From positions 1 through 13,926 of the forward strand of contig JBKHHU010000082.1 of NCBI GenBank assembly GCA_046539045.1: a DNA stretch of 13,926 nt, written 5' to 3'. Below the pieces are notes generated by a model. The model had not been told where the DNA came from. It saw nothing but the letters and a program-made list of their open reading frames with translations, and did not search any database. Both the position numbers and the translations under genes were made by a program. Below, piece by piece: positions 1 through 7,401 of this stretch (position 1 is the first letter of the stretch; every line of letters starts with the position of its first letter). This DNA comes from JBKHHU01 sp046539045. GTDB taxonomy: Bacteria > Planctomycetota > Phycisphaerae > SM23-33.

Positions 1-178
1 GATCGCGAAAAACTCTACCGATCGGGAGGCCCGGCTTTCATAGTTTCTCTGTGGTCAAGCAACCACGGCAGGAGACCAGCAAAGATCTTTTCTTCGTGGC
101 CTTCGTGATCTTCAAGGTCCTCTTGACTAAAACACCTCCGTGACCTCGGTGTCCTCTGTGGTTAAGCAACAACGCTCT
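1..178. repeat. Repeat-like non-coding flank with short tandem units
   Basis: No gene is visible here. The stretch holds two near-identical 22-base copies at 46-67 and 153-174 (three differences), both built around CTCTGTGGT followed by AAGCAAC. Between them are runs of a roughly 9-base unit. Read on the minus strand these are of the type CACGAAGGC (about 95-115) and CACCGAGGT/CACGGAGGT (about 136-155). It lies just after the stop of the 179-844 gene, so it would form the 3' end of that transcript. Units of this look are, to my knowledge, common in spacers of planctomycetes and several other environmental bacteria. That statement is from memory, not a search. Confidence 0.55.
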
Positions 179-844
179 TCAACGCCGGCGTTTCTTTCCT
201 TCGGGGATGGTGTCGAAGGCGCTGGTGGTGATGCGGATGCTCAGCGGGCCGGTTGAGCCGGGCGCCTCCAGGCCGAGTTTCTTTCCGTCAATCTCCAGGC
301 GGAACGTGATCTGCATGCACTTGGCCACGGTGGCAGGGTACTCCCAGGTGCACTCTGCCTCGATGGGCGTCGCCTTGCCGTCGATGGTCAGCACGCCCTT
401 GGCCGGCGCGTAGTTGTAGGTCCTCTTCCGGGTGCCCTTGCCCTTCTTCTCCGTGACCGTCCGCTCTTTGGCGGGGCCGAAGCTCTTGACCTCGAACGTG
501 ATCGGCTTGATCTCCGCGTCGCGGACGATCTCGCCCAGCACGCGCCGGGACTGGTCGCCCTGCGGCTGGCAGATGCGATCGCAGGCGAGCGTGAAGCTGC
601 CCTTCGGACCGTTATTCGTGTAGGTGAACGTCCCTTTGCCGACGGGCCTGCCGTAGGTGAAGCTCGGCCACTTCTTGTCGGCAACGTCCCGGAACTCCAT
701 ATCCACGGTGACATATCGCGGATACGATTCGGTGACGTGGAACGTCTGCCCGTCCTGCAGTTTCGGCTTGTTCTTCTTCGCGCCCTGCCCGAGCGTCACC
801 GCCAGGCCCAGCACCGCCACGATGGTCAACGTACGTTTCAGCAT
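179..844 (-). CDS. Exported basic protein of unknown function
   Basis: I do not recognise this 221-residue protein. It begins with a clear Sec signal peptide: MLKR, then a hydrophobic stretch of residues 5-18, with likely cleavage after LGQGA at about residue 22. The mature part is Lys/Arg rich and ends in KKRRR. Alternating Thr/Val/Phe residues and turn-like Gly/Asn (for example TFTYTNNGPKGSFTL) suggest a beta-sandwich. The CDRIC pair and two later cysteines could form disulfides outside the cytoplasm. A good ribosome site (AGGGAG, 8 bases before the ATG) fixes the start. The beta-propeller gene stops only 45 bases upstream on the same strand, so the two are probably co-transcribed and may act together at the cell surface. 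No enzyme motif is visible. Confidence 0.8.
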   Translation of the reverse strand: MLKRTLTIVAVLGLAVTLGQGAKKNKPKLQDGQTFHVTESYPRYVTVDMEFRDVADKKWPSFTYGRPVGKGTFTYTNNGPKGSFTLACDRICQPQGDQSRRVLGEIVRDAEIKPITFEVKSFGPAKERTVTEKKGKGTRKRTYNYAPAKGVLTIDGKATPIEAECTWEYPATVAKCMQITFRLEIDGKKLGLEAPGSTGPLSIRITTSAFDTIPEGKKRRR

Positions 845-889
845 ATCGATTGCTCCCTTTGGGGATGATTCTCTCGGTGTCCGATGCGG

Positions 890-2527
890 TTACTTGCTCA
901 TGTCCAGCAGCAGCAGGTGGCCGTCGAGGTGCCCGCCGCCGAAGCTCTTCTGCAGCGCCCGAACCGTGGGGGCGGTGGCTCCGTCGTTGTACCCGCCTTC
1001 CTTGGCCTGGGCACCGGTCAACGCCAGCAGGCGCGGCTTGCCGTCGACAAACCCGCGGATGAACCTCCAGTTGGCTCCGTTGTTGATGTCCACGGCCCCG
1101 CAGGCGTTCATGATCGAGCTGAAGCGGATACTGGTCATGTCCTCGTTGAAGCAGGTGACATACGGGCCACCCGGAATCTCGCCGGTATTGAGGTTGTTGC
1201 CCGTCTGGATCAGCCCGCGGGCACTTCTGCCGCCGATGACGATCTCGCCGTTGGGGCCCCAGCTCAGCTCCTTGATCGCCACGCTGTTGGGCTTGTCCCG
1301 CTCGGACAGGTACGACAACCACAGCCCGCCGCCGATGACCTTGTAATCGGTCGTCTCGATCTTCACGATGTACGAGCAGGAGAGCACACCGGCACCCCAG
1401 GCGCTCATGCCTAGGCCCTTCATCTTGTCGGCCCCTCTCCGGACGTCATTGGGCTGACGCGTCATCACGCTGTTCCCACCGTCGGACCAGGCGTTGATGA
1501 CCAGGTTCCCCTCGCTGTCGTAGGTCACTCCGCGAACGGCAGAATCGCTGACCAGTCGCAGGTTGTTCAAACCGACGTACGGTCCGCCCCAGTCGTACAG
1601 GTGGTAGAGCAAATCGCCGTTGGGCCTGTAAATCTTCAGCACCGGGCAGCGCCACGGCTCCCGCCCGGTCCCCCAGTGATGCTCGTGGCCGTACGCGTAG
1701 GTGCCGTCTTTCCGGTTGACCGCCACGCGCCGACTGAGCCCGCCCGGAACAACCGTGTTGCCGACGACCTTCCCGTCCTTGTCCAGCGTGCGGATGTCCA
1801 CACCGCGGAGAACGACGGTGCCCTTGTCGGTAACGCCGACGTTCGGAGCCTCAGCCGGTCCGGTGTAATGCCGGACCCACGCGATCTCGTCCGAGCCGGC
1901 GGGCATCTTCGCGACATAAACCGTGCGGGTCTTGAGCTTCGACTCCACCTTCGGCGTCTTCATCTCCTTCACGTCCTGGCAGAACGTGCTGAATCTCTTG
2001 GCGTCGCCGATGCCCGTGAAATACAGATTCCCGCTTTTGTCGCACTCTGCCGCGGTGGCTCCGGCGACAGCCCACGGCAGGCGCAGCACCTTCCGCACCC
2101 GCCCGGCACCCTTGCCCATGCGAACGATGAAGGCGGTGGCGTTCTCGTGCTCCCAACTGAACTGGTGGTACCGCAGCGTCCCGTCGCGGTTGCGCCGTGG
2201 CTTGCCGCGACGCATCTCAACGCGGCGTTCGGGCTTGTTCGGCGCGCGAAGGTCCGTACCGATGACGTCGGCATCTTTCCCCGCGATCGACAGCTGCGGG
2301 CCGAGACTCGTGCCGACCAGCGTGATTGAACCGTCCGGCTGGAATCCGCCGCCGACAAGCCATTCGGTGCCCGACCCGCCGAGATAGGTCGAACTGATGA
2401 CCTTGGCCTGGTCGGCATTTTCCTTGAATCGCTTGGTGTACGTCTGGAACCGCCCTGCCGAGGCAGGCACTACCGCCAACGAAAGGATTGCGACGGCCAC
2501 TGCCGCCGAAGTAAGCCTGAGCTTCAT
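890..2527 (-). CDS. Exported SBBP-type beta-propeller protein
   Basis: This is a 545-residue exported protein. The signal peptide is MKLRLTSAAVAVAILSLAVV ending PASA, with cleavage after residue 24. Residues 47-74 (STYLGGSGTEWLVGGG, then QPDGSITLVGTS) match the SBBP beta-propeller repeat, whose usual form is sTYLGGsg...vavDsdGn.yvtG. Further blade-like stretches recur: TAAECDKSGNLYFTG, GVTYDSEGNLVINAW and ELSWGPNGEIVIGG. The C-terminus closes with HLDGHLLLLD, as if completing the ring. The family is structural and often mediates protein or ligand binding; no catalytic site is evident. An earlier in-frame start at 2578 exists, but AGGGAG lies 7 bases before the ATG at 2527, right before the signal peptide, so I use that one. 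The 157-base gap upstream suggests its own promoter, which I could not identify. Confidence 0.8.
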   Translation of the reverse strand: MKLRLTSAAVAVAILSLAVVPASAGRFQTYTKRFKENADQAKVISSTYLGGSGTEWLVGGGFQPDGSITLVGTSLGPQLSIAGKDADVIGTDLRAPNKPERRVEMRRGKPRRNRDGTLRYHQFSWEHENATAFIVRMGKGAGRVRKVLRLPWAVAGATAAECDKSGNLYFTGIGDAKRFSTFCQDVKEMKTPKVESKLKTRTVYVAKMPAGSDEIAWVRHYTGPAEAPNVGVTDKGTVVLRGVDIRTLDKDGKVVGNTVVPGGLSRRVAVNRKDGTYAYGHEHHWGTGREPWRCPVLKIYRPNGDLLYHLYDWGGPYVGLNNLRLVSDSAVRGVTYDSEGNLVINAWSDGGNSVMTRQPNDVRRGADKMKGLGMSAWGAGVLSCSYIVKIETTDYKVIGGGLWLSYLSERDKPNSVAIKELSWGPNGEIVIGGRSARGLIQTGNNLNTGEIPGGPYVTCFNEDMTSIRFSSIMNACGAVDINNGANWRFIRGFVDGKPRLLALTGAQAKEGGYNDGATAPTVRALQKSFGGGHLDGHLLLLDMSK

Positions 2528-2580
2528 TTCTGTCTCCCTGGTTTGCATCGAAAGCCAACGCGTGCCCTCCTTGAACACCG

Positions 2581-2606
2581 CCGGCGGAGAAAACTACCTC
2601 CGCCGG
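2581..2606. other. Perfect 9-bp inverted repeat
   Basis: CCGGCGGAG (2581-2589) and CTCCGCCGG (2598-2606) form a perfect 9-base stem with an 8-base A-rich loop. It lies in the 157-base gap between the ACT-protein stop and the beta-propeller start, 54 bases before the latter. No T-run follows on either strand, so it is not a standard intrinsic terminator. It could be an operator, an mRNA structure in the leader of the propeller gene, or a weak end for the ACT transcript. Confidence 0.45.
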
Positions 2607-2684
2607 ACAAGAATTACTCCCCGGCGGGGGCAGATGTGTGAGATCGGTCGGACGAGTCGGCTGGAACGCCGTGCCCCGATTCCC

Positions 2685-3152
2685 TCAGCCGCGACGGCGC
2701 TTGGGCGAAGGCTTTACCGTCTGGTCTTTGCTCTTGCCGCCTCCGGATCGCTCGCGGATATCCAGCGCCTTGCCCGCCTTTTTGGCGTTGTTGACCTTGA
2801 AGACGGCGGAGGTCCTCCCTCCGGGGGCGCCGCCGGTGGAATAGGCGTAGAGGATGTTGACCTTCTCCCGGGCCAGCGTCTCGGCTGCGTCGGCAAAAGC
2901 CCCGGGATGGTTGCCGAGTTCGATGACCAGCACCTGCGTCTCGGTGTAGTGGTCGTGGGCGGCCGAGAGCACTTTGCGGGTGTTCTCGGTGTCCGTTTCG
3001 TCGGCGACGACCCGCAGAACCCCCTGCTCGCCGGAATCTGCCAGCGACAGGGCGGTGATGTTGATCTTCGCCTTGGCCAGGGCACCGGTGACGGCCGCCA
3101 GAACGCCGGGCTTGTTGATCAGGAAAACGGAAAACTGCGTGGCAATTCGCAT
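2685..3152 (-). CDS. Tandem ACT-domain amino-acid-binding protein
   Basis: This 155-residue cytoplasmic protein carries two ACT domains. The first (about residues 5-70) has FLINKPGVLAAVTGALAKAK followed by INITAL. The second (about 73-130) has VIELGNHPGAFADAAETLA followed by VNILYAY. The pattern of a Pro-Gly turn, a helix and then a strand with an N-I-x-A/L core is the classic ACT ligand-binding fold. Stand-alone tandem ACT proteins (COG4747 type) are thought to sense amino acids, but their partners are mostly unknown. The last 30 residues are Lys/Arg/Ser rich and probably disordered. GAGGGAG 5 bases before the ATG supports the start. It lies 81 bases after tsaB on the same strand and could share its transcript. 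A TATGAT hexamer at 3200-3205 inside an inverted repeat might instead drive it alone. Confidence 0.85.
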   Translation of the reverse strand: MRIATQFSVFLINKPGVLAAVTGALAKAKINITALSLADSGEQGVLRVVADETDTENTRKVLSAAHDHYTETQVLVIELGNHPGAFADAAETLAREKVNILYAYSTGGAPGGRTSAVFKVNNAKKAGKALDIRERSGGGKSKDQTVKPSPKRRRG

Positions 3153-3190
3153 GGTAGCTCCCTCACTGGAGTCACGGGATGCGGCTGGGC

Positions 3191-3214
3191 CTGCGGGGAA
3201 TCATATGCCCGCAG
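3191..3214 (-). promoter_or_regulatory. Inverted repeat with -10-like TATGAT between tsaB and ACT gene
   Basis: CTGCGGG (3191-3197) and CCCGCAG (3208-3214) form a perfect 7-base inverted repeat. Its 10-base centre holds TATGAT on the minus strand (3200-3205), which matches the -10 consensus at five of six positions. No fitting -35 hexamer lies 16-18 bases upstream. It may be an operator-covered internal promoter for the ACT gene or simply an intercistronic hairpin. Confidence 0.25.
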
Positions 3215-3233
3215 CCGATGGATTTTCGGAGCG

Positions 3234-3929
3234 TCAGGACCGGCTTTGACGTTTCTCCCACAGACGGACCGCCTCGGGCTTGCGGGAGTAGATGGGCAGC
3301 AGCTTCGCCGGTTCGGTGTAACGCTGCTCGCGGGCAAGTCGCCGCCCGGCCATCCATACGCCATCGACGGTCGGCATCCAGCGATCCTTCGGCGCCTGTC
3401 GGATCCCCTCGCCGTCCAGGTTGTGATAGCCAAGCCCCTCGCCGGTCAGCAGAACCGGACGCGGGGTCGATTCGAGAAACTCCGATTCGGTCATGGTGGC
3501 CGGTTCCGCCGGACGGGGCTCGTCGCCTTCCCGCCCGAAGCGGGAGACGAAGATGTTCTCGCCTTTGGCGTCGAAAATAACCGCCAGCTGCTCCCACTCC
3601 ATGTTGCGGACATTCTCCGCCACGGCGTGGGCGGTCGGCACGCTGACGCAGCGAACGCCGGGGGCAGCCTGGGCCAGTGTGCGGGCGACGGTCACGCCGA
3701 TCCGCAAGCCGGTAAAACTCCCCGGACCGGCAGAGACGTAAACTTCGTCGATATTCGCGGGGCCAAGGCCCTCCCGCTTCAGCAGCAGGTCCAGTTGCTG
3801 CACCAGAACCACTGCGTGCCGGGAAGACACGTCGAACTCCACCGAATGCAACAGGTTATCGCCCCGGCCGAGACAAATTCCGCCGGTACGACAGGATGTT
3901 TCGATCGCCAGTGAGAATGTCTCGTTCAT
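3234..3929 (-). CDS. tsaB: TsaB, tRNA t6A37 synthesis partner protein
   Basis: TsaB works with TsaD and TsaE in the cytoplasm to move threonylcarbamoyl onto adenosine 37 of ANN-decoding tRNAs; TsaB is the non-catalytic partner that binds TsaD. The 231-residue length is normal. Family hallmarks are visible: the N-terminal ASKHA strand FSLAIETSCRTGGICL (about residues 5-20), a conserved SRHA (about 36-39), and the signature SAGPGSFTGLRIG in the N-terminal domain, then PTAHAVAEN. The reading frame stays open upstream to 4250, but that part is low-complexity translation of GC-rich spacer. The ATG at 3929 starts exactly at the family N-terminus and has GGAG 10 bases upstream. A promoter candidate sits at 3953-3981. 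tsaD and tsaE are not in this window. Confidence 0.95.
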   Translation of the reverse strand: MNETFSLAIETSCRTGGICLGRGDNLLHSVEFDVSSRHAVVLVQQLDLLLKREGLGPANIDEVYVSAGPGSFTGLRIGVTVARTLAQAAPGVRCVSVPTAHAVAENVRNMEWEQLAVIFDAKGENIFVSRFGREGDEPRPAEPATMTESEFLESTPRPVLLTGEGLGYHNLDGEGIRQAPKDRWMPTVDGVWMAGRRLAREQRYTEPAKLLPIYSRKPEAVRLWEKRQSRS

Positions 3930-3952
3930 GTCTGTTCTGCTCCGTGGGCACG

Positions 3953-3981
3953 ATTCTAGTGCTTTCTCGACCGTTAGGCAA
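3953..3981 (-). promoter_or_regulatory. Sigma-70-like promoter for tsaB
   Basis: On the minus strand TTGCCT (3976-3981, four of six matches) and TAGAAT (3953-3958, five of six) are separated by exactly 17 bases. Transcription would start near 3946, about 17 bases before the tsaB ATG, and the leader would contain the GGAG ribosome site. Position and spacing make this a good candidate; it is not proven. Confidence 0.55.
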
Positions 3982-4220
3982 CTCGGGTCCGGACGGAGGT
4001 TCGCGCCTCGGGCGACCGGTATGCGCGTGCGGCGCTCTGGACGGTGAAATGCAGCCGGGCCCGCCGCCCGTCGCCGCCCCGGGCGCGGACGTACCCGCCG
4101 GCCGCGACAACCGCTGCAGGGTAAGCCACATACGGCTCCCGGATGCTCCCTTCCCTCCGCCCGGACGGCGCCGAGGGGGCACCGGGCCCGCAGCGGCGCA
4201 ATTCGGCGCCGCAAAGGGGT
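3982..4220. other. Very GC-rich spacer between divergent promoters
   Basis: These 239 bases separate the two divergent promoters. They are clearly richer in G and C than the flanking genes, with long runs of GCCG/CGGC/CCCG. No frame in it looks like a protein; all translations are Arg/Pro/Ala/Gly rich. A perfect inverted repeat GCGGCGC-AATTCG-GCGCCGC (4193-4212) ends 8 bases before the -35 of the metallophosphoesterase promoter and could be a regulator site. Confidence 0.4.
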
Positions 4221-4250
4221 TTGACAGCATGGCGGGGATGCATCTACCAT
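4221..4250 (+). promoter_or_regulatory. Sigma-70-like promoter for the metallophosphoesterase
   Basis: A perfect consensus -35 TTGACA (4221-4226) is followed after 18 bases by TACCAT (4245-4250, four of six matches to TATAAT). Transcription would start around 4257, giving a leader of about 22 bases with GGAG (4265-4268) before the ATG at 4279. Confidence 0.6.
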
Positions 4251-4278
4251 ATTGCATTCTTATCGGAGTGCGAAGTGC

Positions 4279-5052
4279 ATGCTTGCGATCATCAGTGACA
4301 TTCACGCCAACACCGAGGCGCTGACGGCGGTGCTGGAGGATATAGATTCCCGCGGTGTTGAGCGAGTGGTCTGCCTGGGCGATATTGTCGGATACGGCCC
4401 GAACCCGCGTGAGTGCCTGGACCTGGTCCGCCGGCGGTGCGAGTTGACCATCATGGGCAATCACGACTATGCGGTGCTGTACGAACCGAACAACTTCAAT
4501 ATCGGGGCTGAGAGCGCCTGCTTCTGGACGCGCCGCGAACTGGAGCAGGAAACCGATCAGGACCTGAAGGCCCAGCGATGGAGTTTCATCGGCAATCTGC
4601 CTGTCAAGCAGGTGATCAAGGGCGACGAACTGGGTGTCGGAGATCTCGTCTTCGTGCACGGTTCGCCGCGTAGGCCGGTCAATGAGTACATCTTCCCGGA
4701 CGACATCTACAACTCCCCGTCCAAGGTGCAGGTGCAGTTCGACCGGGCCGGCCACCTGTGCTTCGTCGGGCACACGCACGTTCCGGGCGTCTTTCTGGAC
4801 AGCCCGGACTTCTACAGCCCGAGCGAGCTCAACGGGGTATTCGAAGCCGATTCCACCCGTAAGGCGCTCATCAACGTCGGATCGGTGGGTCAGCCCCGCG
4901 ATCGCGACCCGCGGGCCAGCTACGTCATCGTGGACGATGGCAAGGTCCGATTCATCCGCGTCGGGTACGACGTGGACGCGATTGTGAAGAAAGTCTTCGC
5001 CGTCCCGCAGTTGGATGACTATCTTGGCAATCGCCTGAAAGAAGGTCGCTGA
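4279..5052 (+). CDS. Calcineurin-like metallophosphoesterase
   Basis: This 257-residue protein is a single-domain cytoplasmic phosphoesterase of the calcineurin-like group, related to the ApaH/YfcE-type proteins. All metal-binding motifs are present: SDIHAN (D7, H9), GDIVGYGPNP (D35), GNHD (N61, H62), VHGSP (H127) and GHTH (H165, H167). The closing NVGSVGQPRDRDPRASYVI is also typical. The substrate cannot be read from sequence; relatives act on cyclic nucleotides, dinucleotides or other phosphoesters. The frame could begin at 4252, but that start lies upstream of the expected transcription start. The ATG at 4279 begins right at the first conserved strand and has GGAG 10 bases upstream. yidC follows 141 bases later on the same strand; a shared transcript is possible but unproven. 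Confidence 0.9.
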   Translation: MLAIISDIHANTEALTAVLEDIDSRGVERVVCLGDIVGYGPNPRECLDLVRRRCELTIMGNHDYAVLYEPNNFNIGAESACFWTRRELEQETDQDLKAQRWSFIGNLPVKQVIKGDELGVGDLVFVHGSPRRPVNEYIFPDDIYNSPSKVQVQFDRAGHLCFVGHTHVPGVFLDSPDFYSPSELNGVFEADSTRKALINVGSVGQPRDRDPRASYVIVDDGKVRFIRVGYDVDAIVKKVFAVPQLDDYLGNRLKEGR

Positions 5053-5193
5053 TCGCCGGTCAAACCCGACGAGCGAAGATGCCAGCCGCGAAACCACAAC
5101 AGAACACCGGCAGGTGAGCATTTTGCCCTACCGGATGTGACGTACCGGGCGTTTTCCCCCGCCCGTGAATGAAACGCAACAGGAGCACGAAGC

Positions 5194-7401
5194 GTGAAAA
5201 GGTCGAAAACCAGTTGGGCCCTTATGATCATCGGTGCCGTCGGTCTGGCGGCAATCCTTATCAGCCAGGCCTTCATGAAAAAAGACGATGCAACGATCCA
5301 GCAGCCCGACGGCGTGAATGTCACCGCCACCCAGCCGGTGGAAACGCAACCGGCGACGGCAACGGCGGTTGCGGCAGACACCCCCTCCGACACCGACGAG
5401 ACCACCACAACCGGCACCGCACCGGCCCCCTCGCCGGACGTCGAAGGCTCGATGCAGTCGTTCGACAACAAGCTGGCCGCAGAACAGGTGCACTGGCTGG
5501 GCTCGCTCGACCCGCGAAGCGGGTACAAGGTCCGTCTGGAGATGACCAGCCGCGGCGCGGCCCTGAGGACCGTCAAGCTCTCGGAATATTTCGCCACCGT
5601 CGAAGACGAAGACGCCTATGAAGACTTCGGGAGCGAAGAAGCCTACCAGAAAGCGGTCGCCGAGCGGAAAGACCTCAAGGGCCACTACTCGGTGCTGAAC
5701 CCGATGACCTACGACGGCAGGAACGTCAGTTCCTACCAGACGACGCAGCTGTCGTTCATGCACGAAGGCCGGCGCGTCGACTGGCCGCTCGGACAGGCCA
5801 ACTGGAGACTCCGCAAGAGCACCTTCGGGCAGACCGAGGACCAGACGCAGACAGCAGAGTACGAGCTGACGATCCACCGCGGGAAAAGCCTTGCCACCGC
5901 CCGGAAGTTCCTCACGGTCGTCAAGACCTACACCGTCAAGAAGAACAGCTACTCGGTGGAGATGAAGCTGCGGGTCATCAACCATACCGATCAGGACCTG
6001 CAGGCCAGCGTCGACCAGCTCGGACCCACCGGCCTGGCCAGGGAAGGCGTCCGCAACGACGCCCGCACGGCAGCCTACGGAAATTACCAGGGTGAGAGTG
6101 AAGAAGTCGACGTCGCCCTCAAGCGGTACGGGGATCTGGAAAAGCTCTCTGCCTCGCCGAACATCATCGGGATGACCGACAGCGAAGAAAGCCCCACGCT
6201 CTGGATCGGGGCCAGCAACAAGTTCTTCGGCTCCATGATCTATCTGTATCCCCCCGAGAACGCTCCGACCATGGTTCCGGTGGAATACAACGCCAAGTAC
6301 TACGTGCAGGCTCTCCGGGAAAGCCCGACCAGCAAGAACTTCGCTGCCGGGATCATGGTCGGCAAGAATGTCGACGGTGGGATCTGGCAGCCGCTGAAGG
6401 TCCGCCCGGGCGAAGACAGCGCCCGCGAGCTGAAATTCGACGTGTTCGTCGGCCCGAAGGACCGCGACCTGTTCACCGACGCCGACAAGGAAGCCCACAA
6501 CCCTCTGTACGACAAACTCAACTATATCGGCACCATCGACTTCGGCGGGTGTTTCTGCACGTTTACCCCACTGTCGCTGTTCATGATGCAGGCCCTGTCG
6601 ATCCTGAGCTACGTGGCGCTGGGCAACTACGGCATCGCGATCATCATGCTGGTGTTCATCGTGCGTCTGATCCTGCACCCGCTGACGAAAAAGGGGCAGG
6701 TGTCGATGATGAAAATGCAGAAGCTCTCCCCGAAGATCAACAAGATCAAGGAGAAGTACGCCGACGACAAGGACACCCAGATGCGGGAGATCCAGAACGT
6801 CTACCGCCAGGCCGGCGCCACCCCCATCCTCGGCTGCCTGCCGATGCTCCTGCAGATGCCGATCTGGGTGGCGTTGTGGACGGCACTCAACAACGCCATC
6901 GAGCTGCGACACGCGGCCTTCCTGCCGGTCTGGATCAACAACCTTGCTGCCCCGGACGGGCTGTTCACGTGGGATGCCCCGATCAACATCCCCTTCCTTG
7001 CACAGATGACCGGCCCGATCTACGGGTTAAACCTCCTGCCGATCCTGCTGGGCCTGGCGATGTTCCTGCAGAGCAAGTACAACCCGCAGATGGCCCAGGC
7101 CGCTACCGGTCCCGGCGGGTCCGACAAGGACGAGCAGGCCCGTCAGCAGCAGAAAATGATGCAGTACTTCATGCCCGCGTTCATGCTGCTGATCTTCTAC
7201 AACGCCCCGAGCGGACTGACGCTGTACATCATGTCCTCGACGACCGCCGGCCTGCTGGAGCAGTATTACATCCGCAAGCACATCCGCGAGAAGGAAGAGG
7301 AAGAGAACTCCGGAGAGACCATCGTCAAAGCGCCGGGCAAGAAGGCCCGCGGGAGCCGGCCGAAGAAGCCCAAAGGCCCCTTCTGGACCAAACGCGGGTG
7401 A
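5194..7401 (+). CDS. yidC: YidC membrane protein insertase
   Basis: YidC inserts membrane proteins, alone or with SecYEG. This 735-residue form has the Gram-negative layout. An N-terminal membrane anchor (about residues 7-26) is followed by a Thr/Ala/Pro-rich linker (about 40-85) and a large periplasmic domain to about 455. The conserved insertase core spans about 458-693. The core shows the membrane arginine in FIVRLILHPLTKK (R491), the cytoplasmic coiled region MMKMQKLSPKINKIKEKYAD, then GCLPMLLQMPIWVALW and FMPAFMLLIFYNAPSGLTLY. The tail from 694 is strongly basic (PKKPKGPFWTKRG), as in YidC proteins that contact ribosomes. The start is GTG, supported by AGGAG 8 bases upstream. A 6-base hairpin (5146-5151/5160-5165) lies just before the ribosome site. 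GGCFC (C453, C455) replaces the aromatic segment usual before this core. Confidence 0.96.
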   Translation: MKRSKTSWALMIIGAVGLAAILISQAFMKKDDATIQQPDGVNVTATQPVETQPATATAVAADTPSDTDETTTTGTAPAPSPDVEGSMQSFDNKLAAEQVHWLGSLDPRSGYKVRLEMTSRGAALRTVKLSEYFATVEDEDAYEDFGSEEAYQKAVAERKDLKGHYSVLNPMTYDGRNVSSYQTTQLSFMHEGRRVDWPLGQANWRLRKSTFGQTEDQTQTAEYELTIHRGKSLATARKFLTVVKTYTVKKNSYSVEMKLRVINHTDQDLQASVDQLGPTGLAREGVRNDARTAAYGNYQGESEEVDVALKRYGDLEKLSASPNIIGMTDSEESPTLWIGASNKFFGSMIYLYPPENAPTMVPVEYNAKYYVQALRESPTSKNFAAGIMVGKNVDGGIWQPLKVRPGEDSARELKFDVFVGPKDRDLFTDADKEAHNPLYDKLNYIGTIDFGGCFCTFTPLSLFMMQALSILSYVALGNYGIAIIMLVFIVRLILHPLTKKGQVSMMKMQKLSPKINKIKEKYADDKDTQMREIQNVYRQAGATPILGCLPMLLQMPIWVALWTALNNAIELRHAAFLPVWINNLAAPDGLFTWDAPINIPFLAQMTGPIYGLNLLPILLGLAMFLQSKYNPQMAQAATGPGGSDKDEQARQQQKMMQYFMPAFMLLIFYNAPSGLTLYIMSSTTAGLLEQYYIRKHIREKEEEENSGETIVKAPGKKARGSRPKKPKGPFWTKRG

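Noticed and set aside
2581..2606. Intrinsic terminator after the ACT gene
   Set aside because: The stem is strong but no T-run follows on the minus strand, so it is listed only as an inverted repeat.
2397..3914. 505-residue open frame on the plus strand
   Set aside because: It lies opposite the ACT gene and tsaB, which have clear family motifs, ribosome sites and starts. Its translation has no recognisable domain and is a typical GC-rich shadow frame.
3930..4250. N-terminal extension of TsaB by about 107 residues
   Set aside because: The extension is Arg/Pro/Ala-rich spacer translation, lies upstream of the promoter, and the family begins at the internal methionine.
5128..6912. 594-residue open frame on the minus strand
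   Set aside because: It is fully opposite yidC, whose identity is certain, and the translation is low-complexity Val/Gly/His/Arg text.
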